A DNA stretch of 64,000 nt, taken from Jeotgalibacillus haloalkalitolerans (GTDB taxonomy: Bacteria; Bacillota; Bacilli; Bacillales; Jeotgalibacillaceae). Location of the stretch: positions 372,001-436,000 of the forward strand of contig NZ_JAXQNN010000001.1 in assembly GCF_034427455.1 (NCBI RefSeq). Reading direction: 5' to 3'. The notes beneath the pieces were generated by a model that was given only the letters and a program-made list of their open reading frames with translations, searched no databases and was not told the origin of the DNA. This document shows, piece by piece, positions 8,614-16,889 of the stretch. The position numbers and the translations under genes are program-made. Every line of letters begins with the position of its first letter. Position 1 is the stretch's first letter.

Positions 8614-8871
8614 TCAGCAGCAGCGGATACCTGAGAGCGGAGATTTTTCCATTCCCATCCGCAGATGCCAGTCATGAAATTTTTCGATCATATGAGGATA
8701 TAGCTCAAGCGTGTAATAATAGACCGGATTTGGAATGCCGATCATTTCAGAGTACAGCATAAGCAAAAACAGGTCATCTTCATTACGTAATTCACGTGCG
8801 ATTTCCTGGCGGTGGGGCATGCTCAGCACTTCTTCGTAGTAGGCGATGAGTTTTTTGACATGGTCGAGCAT
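8614..8871 (-). CDS. cory-CC-star family small protein (85 aa)
   Basis: An 85-residue acidic, helical protein whose last residues are GIRCC, the terminal Cys-Cys that gives the cory-CC-star family its name. The core (HRQEIARELRNEDDLFLLM...MIGIPNPVYYYTLELYP) fits that family as I remember it. ATG 8871 is preceded by AAAGGAGGTGCTCAACC. The frame stays open further upstream through a repeat array, but that extension has no start signal and is not part of the gene. It is co-transcribed with the ArsA/Get3-like ATPase. Function unknown; the CC end could bind metal or be modified. Confidence 0.8.
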   Translation of the reverse strand: MLDHVKKLIAYYEEVLSMPHRQEIARELRNEDDLFLLMLYSEMIGIPNPVYYYTLELYPHMIEKFHDWHLRMGMEKSPLSGIRCC

Positions 8872-8913
8872 GGTTGAGCACCTCCTTTGGGTTAAATATT
8901 GTGGGTGATATGG

Positions 8914-9072
8914 TTTTTGGGTCAGCTTCGTTTGTTTTTCAATCACCTTTTGAAATTTTTCGATCACATACACAAACATTTCGATCACATTTAAAAATTC
9001 AGTAGTCATAAACAGTTTTTGAGTCACATTCTCTGTTTTTTCAATCACCTTCACAAGTTTTTCGATCACCTT
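8914..9072 (-). repeat. 21-bp phased array, core GTGATYGAAAAA (array B-b, minus strand)
   Basis: On the plus strand, units TTTTTCRATCAC start at 8914, 8935, 8956, 8977, then 9016, 9037 and 9058. Intervals are exactly 21 except one of 39 that contains a degenerate unit. Variable bases fill the remaining 9 positions. Read on the minus strand the core is GTGATTGAA/GTGATCGAA, the same as the array at 31555-31709. It fills the gap between the cory-CC-star gene and the cstA terminator. Confidence 0.8.
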
Positions 9073-9092
9073 TTATATCACCAAGCTTAAAC

Positions 9093-9126
9093 TAAAAACA
9101 GGAAAGAGCCAACGCCCTTTCCTGCT
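9093..9126 (-). terminator. cstA terminator
   Basis: CAGGAAAG (9099-9106) pairs with CTTTCCTG (9117-9124). On the minus strand the stem is followed by a T run (plus-strand AAAAA at 9094-9098). Confidence 0.75.
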
Positions 9127-9132
9127 TTCAGC

Positions 9133-10872
9133 TTATTCGTTCGGATCAAGCGGTGTTTGATTTTTAGACATGAGCGTAGAGATGGCTGTCAGACAGATCC
9201 ATAGTGCGAATCCAAGGATCAGCGCGCCGAATACAAACAGCAGCGTGCTGGATTGCTCATTCCACCATGCCCACTGAGTAAATACCTGGCTGATCATTGC
9301 GTAAAGCGTCATGAACATCAGGAAGACCATCGGAATCAGGGTGATCAGATAGTTTCTGCCGAGTCTCTTCAGCCAGATCGAAATCAGTAAGAGGTTGATG
9401 CCGGCTAACAGCTGATTGGATGTACCAAACAGCGGCCACAGCAGGTAACCGCCTGAACCGAAGCCGTTAGGACCTTCAGGGATCAGTACAAGTGCAGCAC
9501 TTGATACAACAGCGATTGTCGTAGCAACGTGTGTTTTTTCAAGGGCAGGCACTTTATATTCTGTACCAAGCTCAGAGATAATGTAGCGCATTAAACGGAC
9601 AGATGTATCAAGTGTAGTTGCCGCAAAGCTGACAACGATAATAGATACGATCGTTGAGGCAACTTCAGCCGGAATACCAAGACCGTTTGCAAGCTGGCTC
9701 GCTCCAAGTACGAAGTTGCCAAGGCCGCCGCCACTTGCAGCCGCAAAGCTGTTATAAGACTCTTTAAATGCATCAGCGTTCGGGAAAAGAGTGATCACTG
9801 CAATGATTGAAATCAATGCCAGTACACCTTCACCAACAGCACCTGCATAACCAACAAAACGTGCATCTGTTTCCTTATTCAGCTGCTTTGATGATGTACC
9901 TGATGATACAAGTCCGTGGAAACCGGAAATCGCACCACAGGCAATTGTAATAAAGAGAAGCGGGAACCAGGATACATCATTTGCATCAGGGTTCGTAATT
10001 GGTGCTGTAATGCTCGGGTTTGTAAATAAAAGACCAAGATACAGAATACCAAGACCAACAACAAGCTGATGAGAGTTGATAAAGTCACGCGGCTGCAGAA
10101 GCTTCCATACAGGAAGTGTAGACGCGATATAGACGTAGATCATGAGGACCACAATCCAGATAAAGAACGCACTTGATATCGCACCGAGTCCGAAGATTCC
10201 GGCACCGTCTTCACCGCCCATGTAGCGGACAAGGTCAATCTGCAGGATCTGATATTCTGCTGCAAGTACTGCAACAAGATACATAACCGCAAGTGCCACC
10301 AGTGAAGGAACAAGCATTTTTGCATTCCGCTTATACACTGCATGACCGATCCAGACCGCAAGTGGGATCTGAATAAATACAGGCAGTACGCTTGAAGGGA
10401 ATGTAATGAACAGGTTGGCAATCACCCATGCAAATACAGCGTTAACCATCAGTACAAGAATTAAAATAATGAATAAGAACAAAATCTTTGCACGCTGGCC
10501 AACGAGTTTATTTGCAAGTGTTCCCATTGACTGTCCTTTATTTCTGACAGAAACAACAAGTGTACCAAAGTCATGAACCCCTGCTGCAAATACTGTTCCA
10601 AATACCACCCAGAGGACTGCAGGCAGCCAGCCCCAGTAGACGGCAATGGCAGGTCCTAAAATCGGTGCAGCACCAGCTACAGACGTAAAGTGATGACCCC
10701 ACAGGACAAACTTATTCGTCGGTACAAAATCGACGCCATCCTTGTAGCGGTGTGCAGGTGTCACATAATTCGGATCAAGTCTGTAAATTTTCTCGGCAAC
10801 AAATTTCGAATAAAACCTGTAGCCCAGCACAAATATAAACAGCCCGATCGCCGCTAACGCAATTGCATTCAT
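9133..10872 (-). CDS. cstA: CstA-family carbon starvation / peptide-pyruvate transporter
   Basis: A 579-residue inner-membrane protein with about 16-18 helices. CstA family marks are GWLPAVLWVVFGTVFAAGVHDF, here recognisable by the GPAIAVYWGWLPA and AAGVHDFGTLVVSVRNKGQS segments, plus GTSNQLLAGINLLLISIWL near the end. Family members import pyruvate or peptides when preferred carbon is short. ATG 10872 is preceded by AAGGAGGAAAACTGA. A promoter with an overlapping CcpA-like site lies upstream, consistent with carbon catabolite control. Monocistronic. Confidence 0.9.
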   Translation of the reverse strand: MNAIALAAIGLFIFVLGYRFYSKFVAEKIYRLDPNYVTPAHRYKDGVDFVPTNKFVLWGHHFTSVAGAAPILGPAIAVYWGWLPAVLWVVFGTVFAAGVHDFGTLVVSVRNKGQSMGTLANKLVGQRAKILFLFIILILVLMVNAVFAWVIANLFITFPSSVLPVFIQIPLAVWIGHAVYKRNAKMLVPSLVALAVMYLVAVLAAEYQILQIDLVRYMGGEDGAGIFGLGAISSAFFIWIVVLMIYVYIASTLPVWKLLQPRDFINSHQLVVGLGILYLGLLFTNPSITAPITNPDANDVSWFPLLFITIACGAISGFHGLVSSGTSSKQLNKETDARFVGYAGAVGEGVLALISIIAVITLFPNADAFKESYNSFAAASGGGLGNFVLGASQLANGLGIPAEVASTIVSIIVVSFAATTLDTSVRLMRYIISELGTEYKVPALEKTHVATTIAVVSSAALVLIPEGPNGFGSGGYLLWPLFGTSNQLLAGINLLLISIWLKRLGRNYLITLIPMVFLMFMTLYAMISQVFTQWAWWNEQSSTLLFVFGALILGFALWICLTAISTLMSKNQTPLDPNE

Positions 10873-10905
10873 TCAGTTTTCCTCCTTATTATGTAATCTG
10901 ACATT

Positions 10906-10933
10906 GTTATATATAGTATGTAAGCACTTTCAA
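10906..10933 (-). promoter_or_regulatory. Probable cstA promoter with CcpA (cre)-like operator
   Basis: Minus-strand reading gives -35 TTGAAA (10933-10928), 16-bp spacer and -10 TATAAC (10911-10906). The 14-mer TGTAAGCACTTTCA (10919-10932) overlaps the -35 and spacer. It resembles the cre consensus TGWAANCGNTNWCA but has CA in place of the central CG. Repression by CcpA is plausible from its position. Confidence 0.45.
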
Positions 10934-11051
10934 TGTCATGTTCAATAATAGGGGATTGTGTAAATAGTGTAAATATTAAAATAATAATATTTCCGTTAAA
11001 CTAAGGATTTAGTTGAATAGTCATGTAATGATGTCAGAAACAAGTAAGTCG

Positions 11052-11822
11052 TTAGAAGTGATTAATAAACCCGCCTTCTGAATGGATCGTCTGACCCGTC
11101 ACCCACTGCGCTTCTTTGCTGACAAGAAATGATGCCAGGTTCGCAACATCTGACGGCTGCCCGATCCGCCCCTGTGGAGAACGCTTCAGCAGTTCTTCTT
11201 TCAGCTCGTCATTCATCCACCCTGTATCGGTAGGTCCCGGATTAATCACATTGATTGTGATTTTTCTTTTAGCAAGTACAGGGGAGATCGTGTAAACAAG
11301 CGTATCTATTGTAGATTTCGTCATTGCATAGGAAAGCTCATTAGGCATTGGTCCCTGTGCCCAGCCGGTTGTCAGACAGATTACTCTCCCGAAATTATAT
11401 TCAAAATGCTGCAGAAATTTCTGCGTCAGCAGCGTGACAGCACGCGTGTTAATTGCATAATGCTGATCAAGCTGTTCTGCAGTAACCGTTTCGATCGTAT
11501 CGTTAATCGAGACAGCTGCATTATGGATGAGCGTATCAGGATAGCGTCCGAATGTTGAATAGCAAAATGAAAATAATTCATCCGGTGATTGAACATCCGC
11601 TAAATTCAGCTCAAGCATTTCAGCGTGTACACTTTTTTCCCGGCATAACCTTAAAATATCGTCTGTATCCTCACTGCGCTCATAGGCCGACACTTCACGG
11701 TCGTAAGCATGCCAGTAAGTAAAAAGAATATCCATTCCATCTGCCGCTAACCTTTCAACAAGTGAAGCACCAATTCCTATTTTTCTGCCGACACCTGTAA
11801 CAAGTGCGAGTCTGCGTGTCAT
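11052..11822 (-). CDS. SDR-family oxidoreductase
   Basis: A 256-residue short-chain dehydrogenase/reductase. The N-terminal glycine motif is unusual (TGVGRKIGIGASL, residues about 9-21) compared with TGxxxGIG. There is IHNAAVS in place of NNAG, and YAMTK supplies the catalytic Tyr and Lys. The end (VTGQTIHSEGGF) is typical of the family. ATG 11822 has GGTGATCGT upstream. Substrate unknown. It is divergent from the neighbouring GNAT gene, with about 100 bases between starts. Confidence 0.85.
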   Translation of the reverse strand: MTRRLALVTGVGRKIGIGASLVERLAADGMDILFTYWHAYDREVSAYERSEDTDDILRLCREKSVHAEMLELNLADVQSPDELFSFCYSTFGRYPDTLIHNAAVSINDTIETVTAEQLDQHYAINTRAVTLLTQKFLQHFEYNFGRVICLTTGWAQGPMPNELSYAMTKSTIDTLVYTISPVLAKRKITINVINPGPTDTGWMNDELKEELLKRSPQGRIGQPSDVANLASFLVSKEAQWVTGQTIHSEGGFINHF

Positions 11823-11925
11823 ACGATCACCACTTTCATTTTTAAAAGTAAAAAGTATTCTCTTTTTCCTATTATAACGTTAACATAGACAAAAGAAATT
11901 ATTGGAAGAAAAGGCGGGATGAAAA

Positions 11926-12444
11926 ATGAAAGAAATACAGTTGGTTAAGCCGGAAAAGGTAAAGGAAGAAGCGTATCAGGCCTACATAAGAGAGTGGCAG
12001 TCAGCAGAAGAGGAAATCATTCCACATGCTTCTATACCTAAGAGTAAGAAATTTGAGGAACAGGTTGAAAACTGGAGAAGAGAAGAGCTGGGCCTGGGTA
12101 TTCCTGAAGGCTGGGTGAGCGGATCCTTATTCTTTTTAATTAATCGTGCAGAAAAAGTGCTTGGCGCCGTTCATATACGTCACGAACTTACGGAAACATT
12201 ATTTCAACGCGGCGGTCACATCGGCTATGGTATCAGACCGGATGAACGTAAAAAGGGTTACGCCACAGAGATTCTGAAACTTTCACTGAGAGAAGCCAGA
12301 GAGCTTGGCATTAACGACGTACTGATTACCTGCGATGATGATAATCCGGGATCCTATAAAACAATCGAGTCCAACGGCGGCGTCAGAGACCCGCAGGATG
12401 CTGAAGAAAACGGTGTTCTTGTCAGACGTTACTGGATTCGCTGA
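11926..12444 (+). CDS. GNAT-family N-acetyltransferase
   Basis: A 172-residue acetyltransferase. The acetyl-CoA binding segment IRPDERKKGYATEILKL (about residues 104-120) has the RxxGxA-type pattern, and GHIGYGIRPDE precedes it. This is the common IGYGIRP subgroup (COG3981-like). An N-terminal helical region of about 60 residues contacts substrate in such proteins. Substrate unknown. ATG 11926 is weakly preceded by AAGGCGGG. Confidence 0.82.
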   Translation: MKEIQLVKPEKVKEEAYQAYIREWQSAEEEIIPHASIPKSKKFEEQVENWRREELGLGIPEGWVSGSLFFLINRAEKVLGAVHIRHELTETLFQRGGHIGYGIRPDERKKGYATEILKLSLREARELGINDVLITCDDDNPGSYKTIESNGGVRDPQDAEENGVLVRRYWIR

Positions 12445-12513
12445 AATTTTTCATAATTCCGGCTATTTCTCTGATATAGTAAGAGGAGAACAGATTTGAA
12501 AGGAACGATTTGA

Positions 12514-12783
12514 ATGAGCAATACGTCTGAACCGACCAGAATGGATAAGTTAAAGTCACGTGAAAAGATTTTTCTCGGACTGCTGATTGGTGGTGCGTTA
12601 GGTTTAAACTTCCGTCTGATCAACGTACTGATGATAGATGATATTACCATGCAGACTGTAAGCAATGTGGAGCTTGGTATTTATATTTTATTTTTTGTGG
12701 TGGCAGTGTTTGGCATGCTGTGGGTGAGAAAGCAAAAGAAGATCGAACTGGAAAAGAACCCGGAGCCTGAGAAGAAAAGCTGA
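12514..12783 (+). CDS. Small two-helix membrane protein (89 aa)
   Basis: A hypothetical protein with two hydrophobic helices (about residues 19-40 and 52-70), a polar N-terminus and a charged C-terminal tail ending KNPEPEKKS. GAAAGGAAC lies about 8 bases before ATG 12514. The stop overlaps the next start (TGATG), so it is probably translationally coupled to the following GNAT. No family recognised. Confidence 0.65.
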   Translation: MSNTSEPTRMDKLKSREKIFLGLLIGGALGLNFRLINVLMIDDITMQTVSNVELGIYILFFVVAVFGMLWVRKQKKIELEKNPEPEKKS

Positions 12784-13337
12784 TGGTCTTTGATGAAGTT
12801 AAGACCGACAGATTAATGCTTACACCACTCACAAAAGAACATACACAATTTGTTTTTAAGCATTTTTCAGATCCGGTTGTCTGCCGGTATCTATTAGATG
12901 AAGAAGTCTATACAGACATAGAGGAAGCAGAAAACTTTATTCTGTTTAATGCGTATCATCCCAAAAAGAATCATAACCGCTGGGCCATTGTGATAAAAGA
13001 GACTGGTACAGTGATTGGTACATGCGGCTTCCATCAGTGGGACCGCTATAACAACATTGCAGAGATCGGTTATGACCTGACCCCGTCTGAATGGGGAAAA
13101 GGCTACGGAAACGAAGCGGTTAAAGGTATGATTAAACACGGTTTTGAACAGATGAAGCTGAACCGGATCGAGGCCTACGCAGCAAAAGGCAATGCAGCTT
13201 CTATGGAACTTCTTGAAAGGCTGGGCTTTAAGCGTGAAGGTTTAGTGCGGGATAAACATCTGTTCCGGGGAAAATATTATGACCATTACAGTTACTCGCT
13301 TCTTATGCGGGAATGGAAGAGCGGTTCACATGTGTGA
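12783..13337 (+). CDS. GNAT acetyltransferase, RimJ/RimL type
   Basis: A 184-residue protein of the RimJ/RimL (Acetyltransf_3) type. TDRLMLTPL at the N-terminus, IGTCGFHQWD, then EIGYDLTPSEWGKGYGNEAVKG with the acetyl-CoA loop, and NAASMELLERLGFKREG are all characteristic. It may acetylate an N-terminal amine or a small amine. The start overlaps the preceding stop by one base. The 3' end of the gene forms the left arm of a terminator. Confidence 0.85.
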   Translation: MVFDEVKTDRLMLTPLTKEHTQFVFKHFSDPVVCRYLLDEEVYTDIEEAENFILFNAYHPKKNHNRWAIVIKETGTVIGTCGFHQWDRYNNIAEIGYDLTPSEWGKGYGNEAVKGMIKHGFEQMKLNRIEAYAAKGNAASMELLERLGFKREGLVRDKHLFRGKYYDHYSYSLLMREWKSGSHV

Positions 13338-13347
13338 GCCGTTTTTT
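13321..13347 (+). terminator. Terminator overlapping the GNAT stop codon
   Basis: CGGTTCACA (13322-13330) pairs with TGTGAGCCG (13333-13341), followed by TTTTTT. The stop codon TGA at 13335-13337 lies inside the right arm. Confidence 0.75.
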
Positions 13348-13389
13348 GTTGTTAGAGGCCTCTTCTTCCGAAAGAGAGAGGGCGTTGGG

Positions 13390-13577
13390 TTGAAGGAAAA
13401 GCAGGTGGGGTTGATGGAATTCACGTATCCTGCTGAAGGAAATATGAGCAATCATGAAGGGAATCGTCCGCTTTTAAAGAAAATGAAGGAATCGTTTCCA
13501 GAATTGATGGAATAATTTCCGATATTGAGGGAATCACTCGCAAATTGAAGGAATAACTCTTCAAATGAAGGAATTAG
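13390..13577 (+). repeat. 20/21-bp phased array, core TTGAAGGAAT (array B-a2)
   Basis: Units begin at 13390, 13411, 13433, 13454, 13483, 13504, 13525, 13545 and 13565. Intervals are 21, 22, 21, 29, 21, 21, 20 and 20. Cores are TTGAAGGAAA, TTGATGGAAT, ATGAAGGGAAT, TTGAGGGAAT, ATGAAGGAAT and similar. In-frame TAA codons appear within units, so it is not coding. It shares its core with 2148-2243, including a single 29-bp interval. Confidence 0.78.
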
Positions 13578-13824
13578 CGCACGTTGATAATCTTAGATCA
13601 ATAGCTCTTCACATCCAGTCTCACCATTTATGCAACATACCATATCGTGAATAGCTGATTAAACCTGATTGCAATGAGTCAGGATCATTCATTTTGTTTC
13701 AGCTTTCCGGTCTGATCCTCCAATCTCAACACAAGCCTTACAGTGAATCATTAGGCATGACAACACAAAAAAGCTACAATAGAACATAATGATTGAATAT
13801 TCTGCAGGTTAGGGAGTGATTGAT
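13578..13824 (+). promoter_or_regulatory. Leader region of the sulfolipid cassette with possible promoter
   Basis: No gene seen. A possible promoter is TTAGGC (13751-13756), 18-bp spacer and TACAAT (13775-13780), about 45 bases before the first gene. The -35 is poor, so an activator may be needed. No convincing Pho box was found. The rest of the stretch has no structure I can name. Confidence 0.35.
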
Positions 13825-15075
13825 TTGACTTACACAATGGATCAGAAACCTTTTCATCATAAAAAGATACTCGTACTTGGCGGCGATGGCTTTTGCGGAT
13901 GGCCGACAACGCTGCATTTATCAAAGCAGGGATATGAGGTTGTAGTAATTGATAACCTCTCCAGGCGAAACATTGATAATGAGCTTGAAGTGGAATCACT
14001 GACACCAATCAGACCGCTTGGTGCGAGACTTGATGCCTGGAAAGAGCTTACGGGAAATGAAATCCGCCATATTAACCTTGATCTGGCTGAGGAATATGAC
14101 AGGCTGTTACAGGTCATCAATCAAGAAAAACCGCAGGCCATCATTCATTTTGCTGAACAGCGCTCAGCGCCATACTCCATGAAATCACCGCGACACAAGC
14201 GCTATACGGTGAACAACAATATGAATGCTACACATAACCTGCTTTGTGCCATTGCAGAATCGGCGCAGGATATTCACCTTGTACATCTTGGTACAATGGG
14301 CGTCTACGGCTATGGTACGGCAGGCGTTAAAATTCCGGAGGGCTACCTTGATGTGGAAGTGAAAACGGAGCAGGGAGAACGGGTGGAGCAGCAGATTCTT
14401 TATCCGACGAATCCTGGCTCCGTCTACCATATGACGAAATCACAGGATCAGCTTCTTTTCCAGTACTACAACAAAAATGACCGGATCAGAATCACAGACC
14501 TTCATCAGGGGATCGTGTGGGGAACCAACACAGAAGAAACGAACCTTGATGATCGTCTGATTAACCGATTCGACTATGATGGAGATTATGGAACGGTGCT
14601 GAATCGCTTTCTGATGCAGGCTGCACTCGGTTACCCGATTACCGTTCATGGCACAGGCGGTCAGACGCGCGCGTTTATTCATATCCAGGATACTGTCCGC
14701 TGCATTCAGCTTGCAGTGGAGAATCCGCCTGAAAAAGAGGATCGCGTCATGATTTTTAATCAGATGACTGAGACGCACAGGGTTGAGGATCTTGCGAAAA
14801 TGGTGAGTGAGCTGACCGGTGGAGAGATCGCCTATGTGTCTAACCCGCGTAATGAGGCAGCTGAAAATGAGCTGCATGTGAAAAACGATTTATTTCTTTC
14901 AAAAGGACTTAATCCGATTACGTTGAATAGAGGACTTCTTGAAGAAGTGACGGAAGTAGCAAGACGATATGCATACAGAGCTGACCTGTCTAAAATCCCG
15001 GCCCGCAGCGTCTGGACGAAGAATCAGCAGGCAGGTGTTCCGGAAAAGCGCGAAACCGTTACAGATCAAACCTGA
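13825..15075 (+). CDS. sqdB: UDP-sulfoquinovose synthase, SQD1/SqdB-like
   Basis: An NAD-binding extended SDR that would make UDP-sulfoquinovose from UDP-glucose and sulfite, the head-group donor for the sulfolipid SQDG. The Rossmann motif is GGDGFCGWPTTLHLS (residues about 19-33), then IDNLSRR and ESLTPI, very close to plant/cyanobacterial SQD1. LGTMGVYGYG and YHMTKSQ carry the expected Thr and Tyr-x3-Lys catalytic residues. About 416 residues. TTG 13825 is 8 bases after AGGGAG; GTG 13816 overlaps that site and ATG 13837 is an alternative. It heads a three-gene cassette. The function is strongly suggested by motifs and by the next gene. Confidence 0.82.
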   Translation: MTYTMDQKPFHHKKILVLGGDGFCGWPTTLHLSKQGYEVVVIDNLSRRNIDNELEVESLTPIRPLGARLDAWKELTGNEIRHINLDLAEEYDRLLQVINQEKPQAIIHFAEQRSAPYSMKSPRHKRYTVNNNMNATHNLLCAIAESAQDIHLVHLGTMGVYGYGTAGVKIPEGYLDVEVKTEQGERVEQQILYPTNPGSVYHMTKSQDQLLFQYYNKNDRIRITDLHQGIVWGTNTEETNLDDRLINRFDYDGDYGTVLNRFLMQAALGYPITVHGTGGQTRAFIHIQDTVRCIQLAVENPPEKEDRVMIFNQMTETHRVEDLAKMVSELTGGEIAYVSNPRNEAAENELHVKNDLFLSKGLNPITLNRGLLEEVTEVARRYAYRADLSKIPARSVWTKNQQAGVPEKRETVTDQT

Positions 15076-15090
15076 TAGCAGGAGGCTTTT

Positions 15091-16224
15091 ATGAGAATTG
15101 CAATGATCACAGAAACATTTCTCCCATCCACAGATGGCGTGGTGACCAGGCTGTGCGCCTCGATCCGCTGGCTGCGAAGTGAAGGCCATGAAGTGATGGT
15201 CATCGCACCGGACCACGGGATTAAGGAATACGAAGGGGCGATTGTAGCAGGCATTCCAGCATACAATTTCTTCTTATATAAAGAGGACAGAAAGTTTTCC
15301 TTTTACTCTAAAAAAGTAAAAAAATATCTGAAAACATTTAACCCGGATATTGTGCACGCCGTCAATCCATCTTTTCTTGGAGTGACGGGTATTTACTATG
15401 CAAAAAGGCTGAAGCTGCCGCTGATGGCTTCCTACCATACACATGTACCGAAATATGCCGATTACTATAACTTCTCCTACCTGAAGCCCGCGATGTGGAC
15501 CTATTTTAAAACATTGCATAACCGGGCAAGTCTGAACCTCTGTACATCCAATACCGTACTTGGCGAGCTGAGGGAAAAAGGTTTTCGTAATGTTCATCTA
15601 TGGAAAAGAGGCGTGGACACCAAGCAGTTTCACCCCGGGTTTTACAGTGAAGAGATGAGGGAGCGGCTGACAGGTGGTAAGACGGATAAAACACTTCTGA
15701 TCTTTGTCAGCAGACTGGCTGCTGAAAAAGAAATTGAGCGGGTAAAGCCGCTTCTGACACAGTCTGATGATTACTGTCTGGCAATCGTCGGTGATGGACC
15801 GAACAGAGAAACACTTGAAAAAGAATTTGCCGGCACAAACACCATTTTTACAGGCTTTATGCATGGAGAGGAGCTGGCTCAGGCATATGCTTCATCAGAT
15901 GTGTTTGTCTTTCCTTCAACGACGGAAACGTTAGGCCTTGTCCTCATGGAAGCAATGGCTTCAGGACTGCCTGTTTTAGCTGCTAAAAGCGGTCCGACTG
16001 CAGAGCAGGTGGCAGATGGGGAAACCGGTGTGCTCTTTGATCCGGCAGATCCCGCTCACATACTGAGAGCAGCCGCTCAGCTGAAAATAAAAGAAGTCCG
16101 TGCTAAAATGGGGCAGCGTGCACATGAGGAAATTCAGTCAGTCGGCTGGGATGAATCTGCCGCGCAGCTGATGGATTACTATTATGAAACGCTCTCAGTG
16201 CACAAAGAAAGCAGTAAGAAATAA
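15091..16224 (+). CDS. sqdX: GT4 glycosyltransferase, SqdX-like sulfoquinovosyltransferase
   Basis: A 377-residue GT-B fold enzyme of family 4. The N-terminus ITETFLPSTDGVVTRL, the region ASYHTHVPKYADYY and HLWKRGVDTKQFHP are hallmarks of the SqdX/MgtA-type lipid glycosyltransferases. The C-terminal donor site reads FPSTTETLGLVLMEAMASGLPVLA in separate blocks, with the EX7E glutamates. In SQDG synthesis this enzyme moves sulfoquinovose to diacylglycerol. CAGGAGGCTTTT precedes ATG 15091, 15 bases after the sqdB stop. If the first gene is not SQD1, this would be a mannosyl- or glucosyltransferase. Confidence 0.8.
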   Translation: MRIAMITETFLPSTDGVVTRLCASIRWLRSEGHEVMVIAPDHGIKEYEGAIVAGIPAYNFFLYKEDRKFSFYSKKVKKYLKTFNPDIVHAVNPSFLGVTGIYYAKRLKLPLMASYHTHVPKYADYYNFSYLKPAMWTYFKTLHNRASLNLCTSNTVLGELREKGFRNVHLWKRGVDTKQFHPGFYSEEMRERLTGGKTDKTLLIFVSRLAAEKEIERVKPLLTQSDDYCLAIVGDGPNRETLEKEFAGTNTIFTGFMHGEELAQAYASSDVFVFPSTTETLGLVLMEAMASGLPVLAAKSGPTAEQVADGETGVLFDPADPAHILRAAAQLKIKEVRAKMGQRAHEEIQSVGWDESAAQLMDYYYETLSVHKESSKK

Positions 16225-16233
16225 GGTGTAAAT

Positions 16234-16650
16234 ATGAAAAGACGTGGCGTTAAACAGTTTTATTCCTATAGTGTGATCGGGATTACATGCGCGCTGCTTG
16301 ATATCGGAGTATTAAATGGACTCCTGCTTTTATATCCAACACATGATCCCGGGCTTTTGACCGTCTATAATACACTGGCTTATACCGCCGCTGTGTTAAA
16401 CAGTTATATATGGAACTCACGTTATACATTTAACGTGAACAAAAATAAAAAGCAGTTTGCAGGATTTATCACGCAGGCGATCATCAGTCTGTTTATTGCA
16501 AATGGCGTTTTTATCGGGGGGCTGTGGGTGATTGAGCAGCCTGATCTTCTTCCGCAGTGGCTGGAGACGAATACCGCGAAGGGATTATCGATGCTATTGT
16601 CCTCACTGTCGAGCTTCTTTTTTATGAAGTGGTTTGTGTTTAGGAAGTAA
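16234..16650 (+). CDS. GtrA-like small membrane protein
   Basis: A 138-residue protein with four predicted helices of the GtrA/DPMS family (polyprenyl-sugar or glycolipid flippase-related). The N-terminal KQFYSYSVIGITCALLDIGV and the later NSYIWNSRYTFN pattern are typical. AAGGTGTAAAT precedes ATG 16234, only 9 bases after the glycosyltransferase. A role in moving the glycolipid or its precursor across the membrane is an inference from context. Confidence 0.8.
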   Translation: MKRRGVKQFYSYSVIGITCALLDIGVLNGLLLLYPTHDPGLLTVYNTLAYTAAVLNSYIWNSRYTFNVNKNKKQFAGFITQAIISLFIANGVFIGGLWVIEQPDLLPQWLETNTAKGLSMLLSSLSSFFFMKWFVFRK

Positions 16651-16653
16651 TAT

Positions 16654-16693
16654 AAAAAGAGGGTGGAACATGTTCAATGTGTTCCATCCTCTT
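16654..16693 (-). terminator. Terminator between gtrA and the CAP-domain gene
   Basis: AAGAGGGTGGAACA (16657-16670) pairs with TGTTCCATCCTCTT (16680-16693), one mismatch. The T run is on the minus strand (plus AAAAA at 16654-16658), so it best serves the minus-strand CAP gene. The stem may also stop the sulfolipid cassette. Confidence 0.65.
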
Positions 16694-16825
16694 AGTCGTT
16701 TCGCTGTGCTTCAGGCGGACGCTTTCCGGACGGAGGTTGCTGAGCCTCCTCAGACTTCGTCTTCCGGGGTCTCAGCTTCCCTCTAATCGTCCCGGAGTCG
16801 CCGCCTTACGCTCCGCTGCACTAAG
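16691..16825 (-). repeat. GC-rich hairpin repeat, type I, copy R1 (inverted)
   Basis: Reverse-complement copy of the GGCGGCGACTCCGGGACGAT...GGAAAGCGTCCGCC element. Terminal arms are CTTAGT (16691-16696) and ACTAAG (16820-16825). The conserved core contains CTGAGACCCC and GAGGAGGCTCAGCAACCTCC in minus-strand orientation. Noncoding. Confidence 0.8.
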
Positions 16826-16889
16826 GTTGTTATATAAATTATGTTTTACATAACAAAACCAATTGCTTTGTCACACGATCTTTTTATCA

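Noticed and set aside
8872-9069. N-terminal extension of the cory-CC-star protein (VIEK repeats)
   Set aside because: It is array B-b read in frame; a strong ribosome binding site marks ATG 8871 as the true start.
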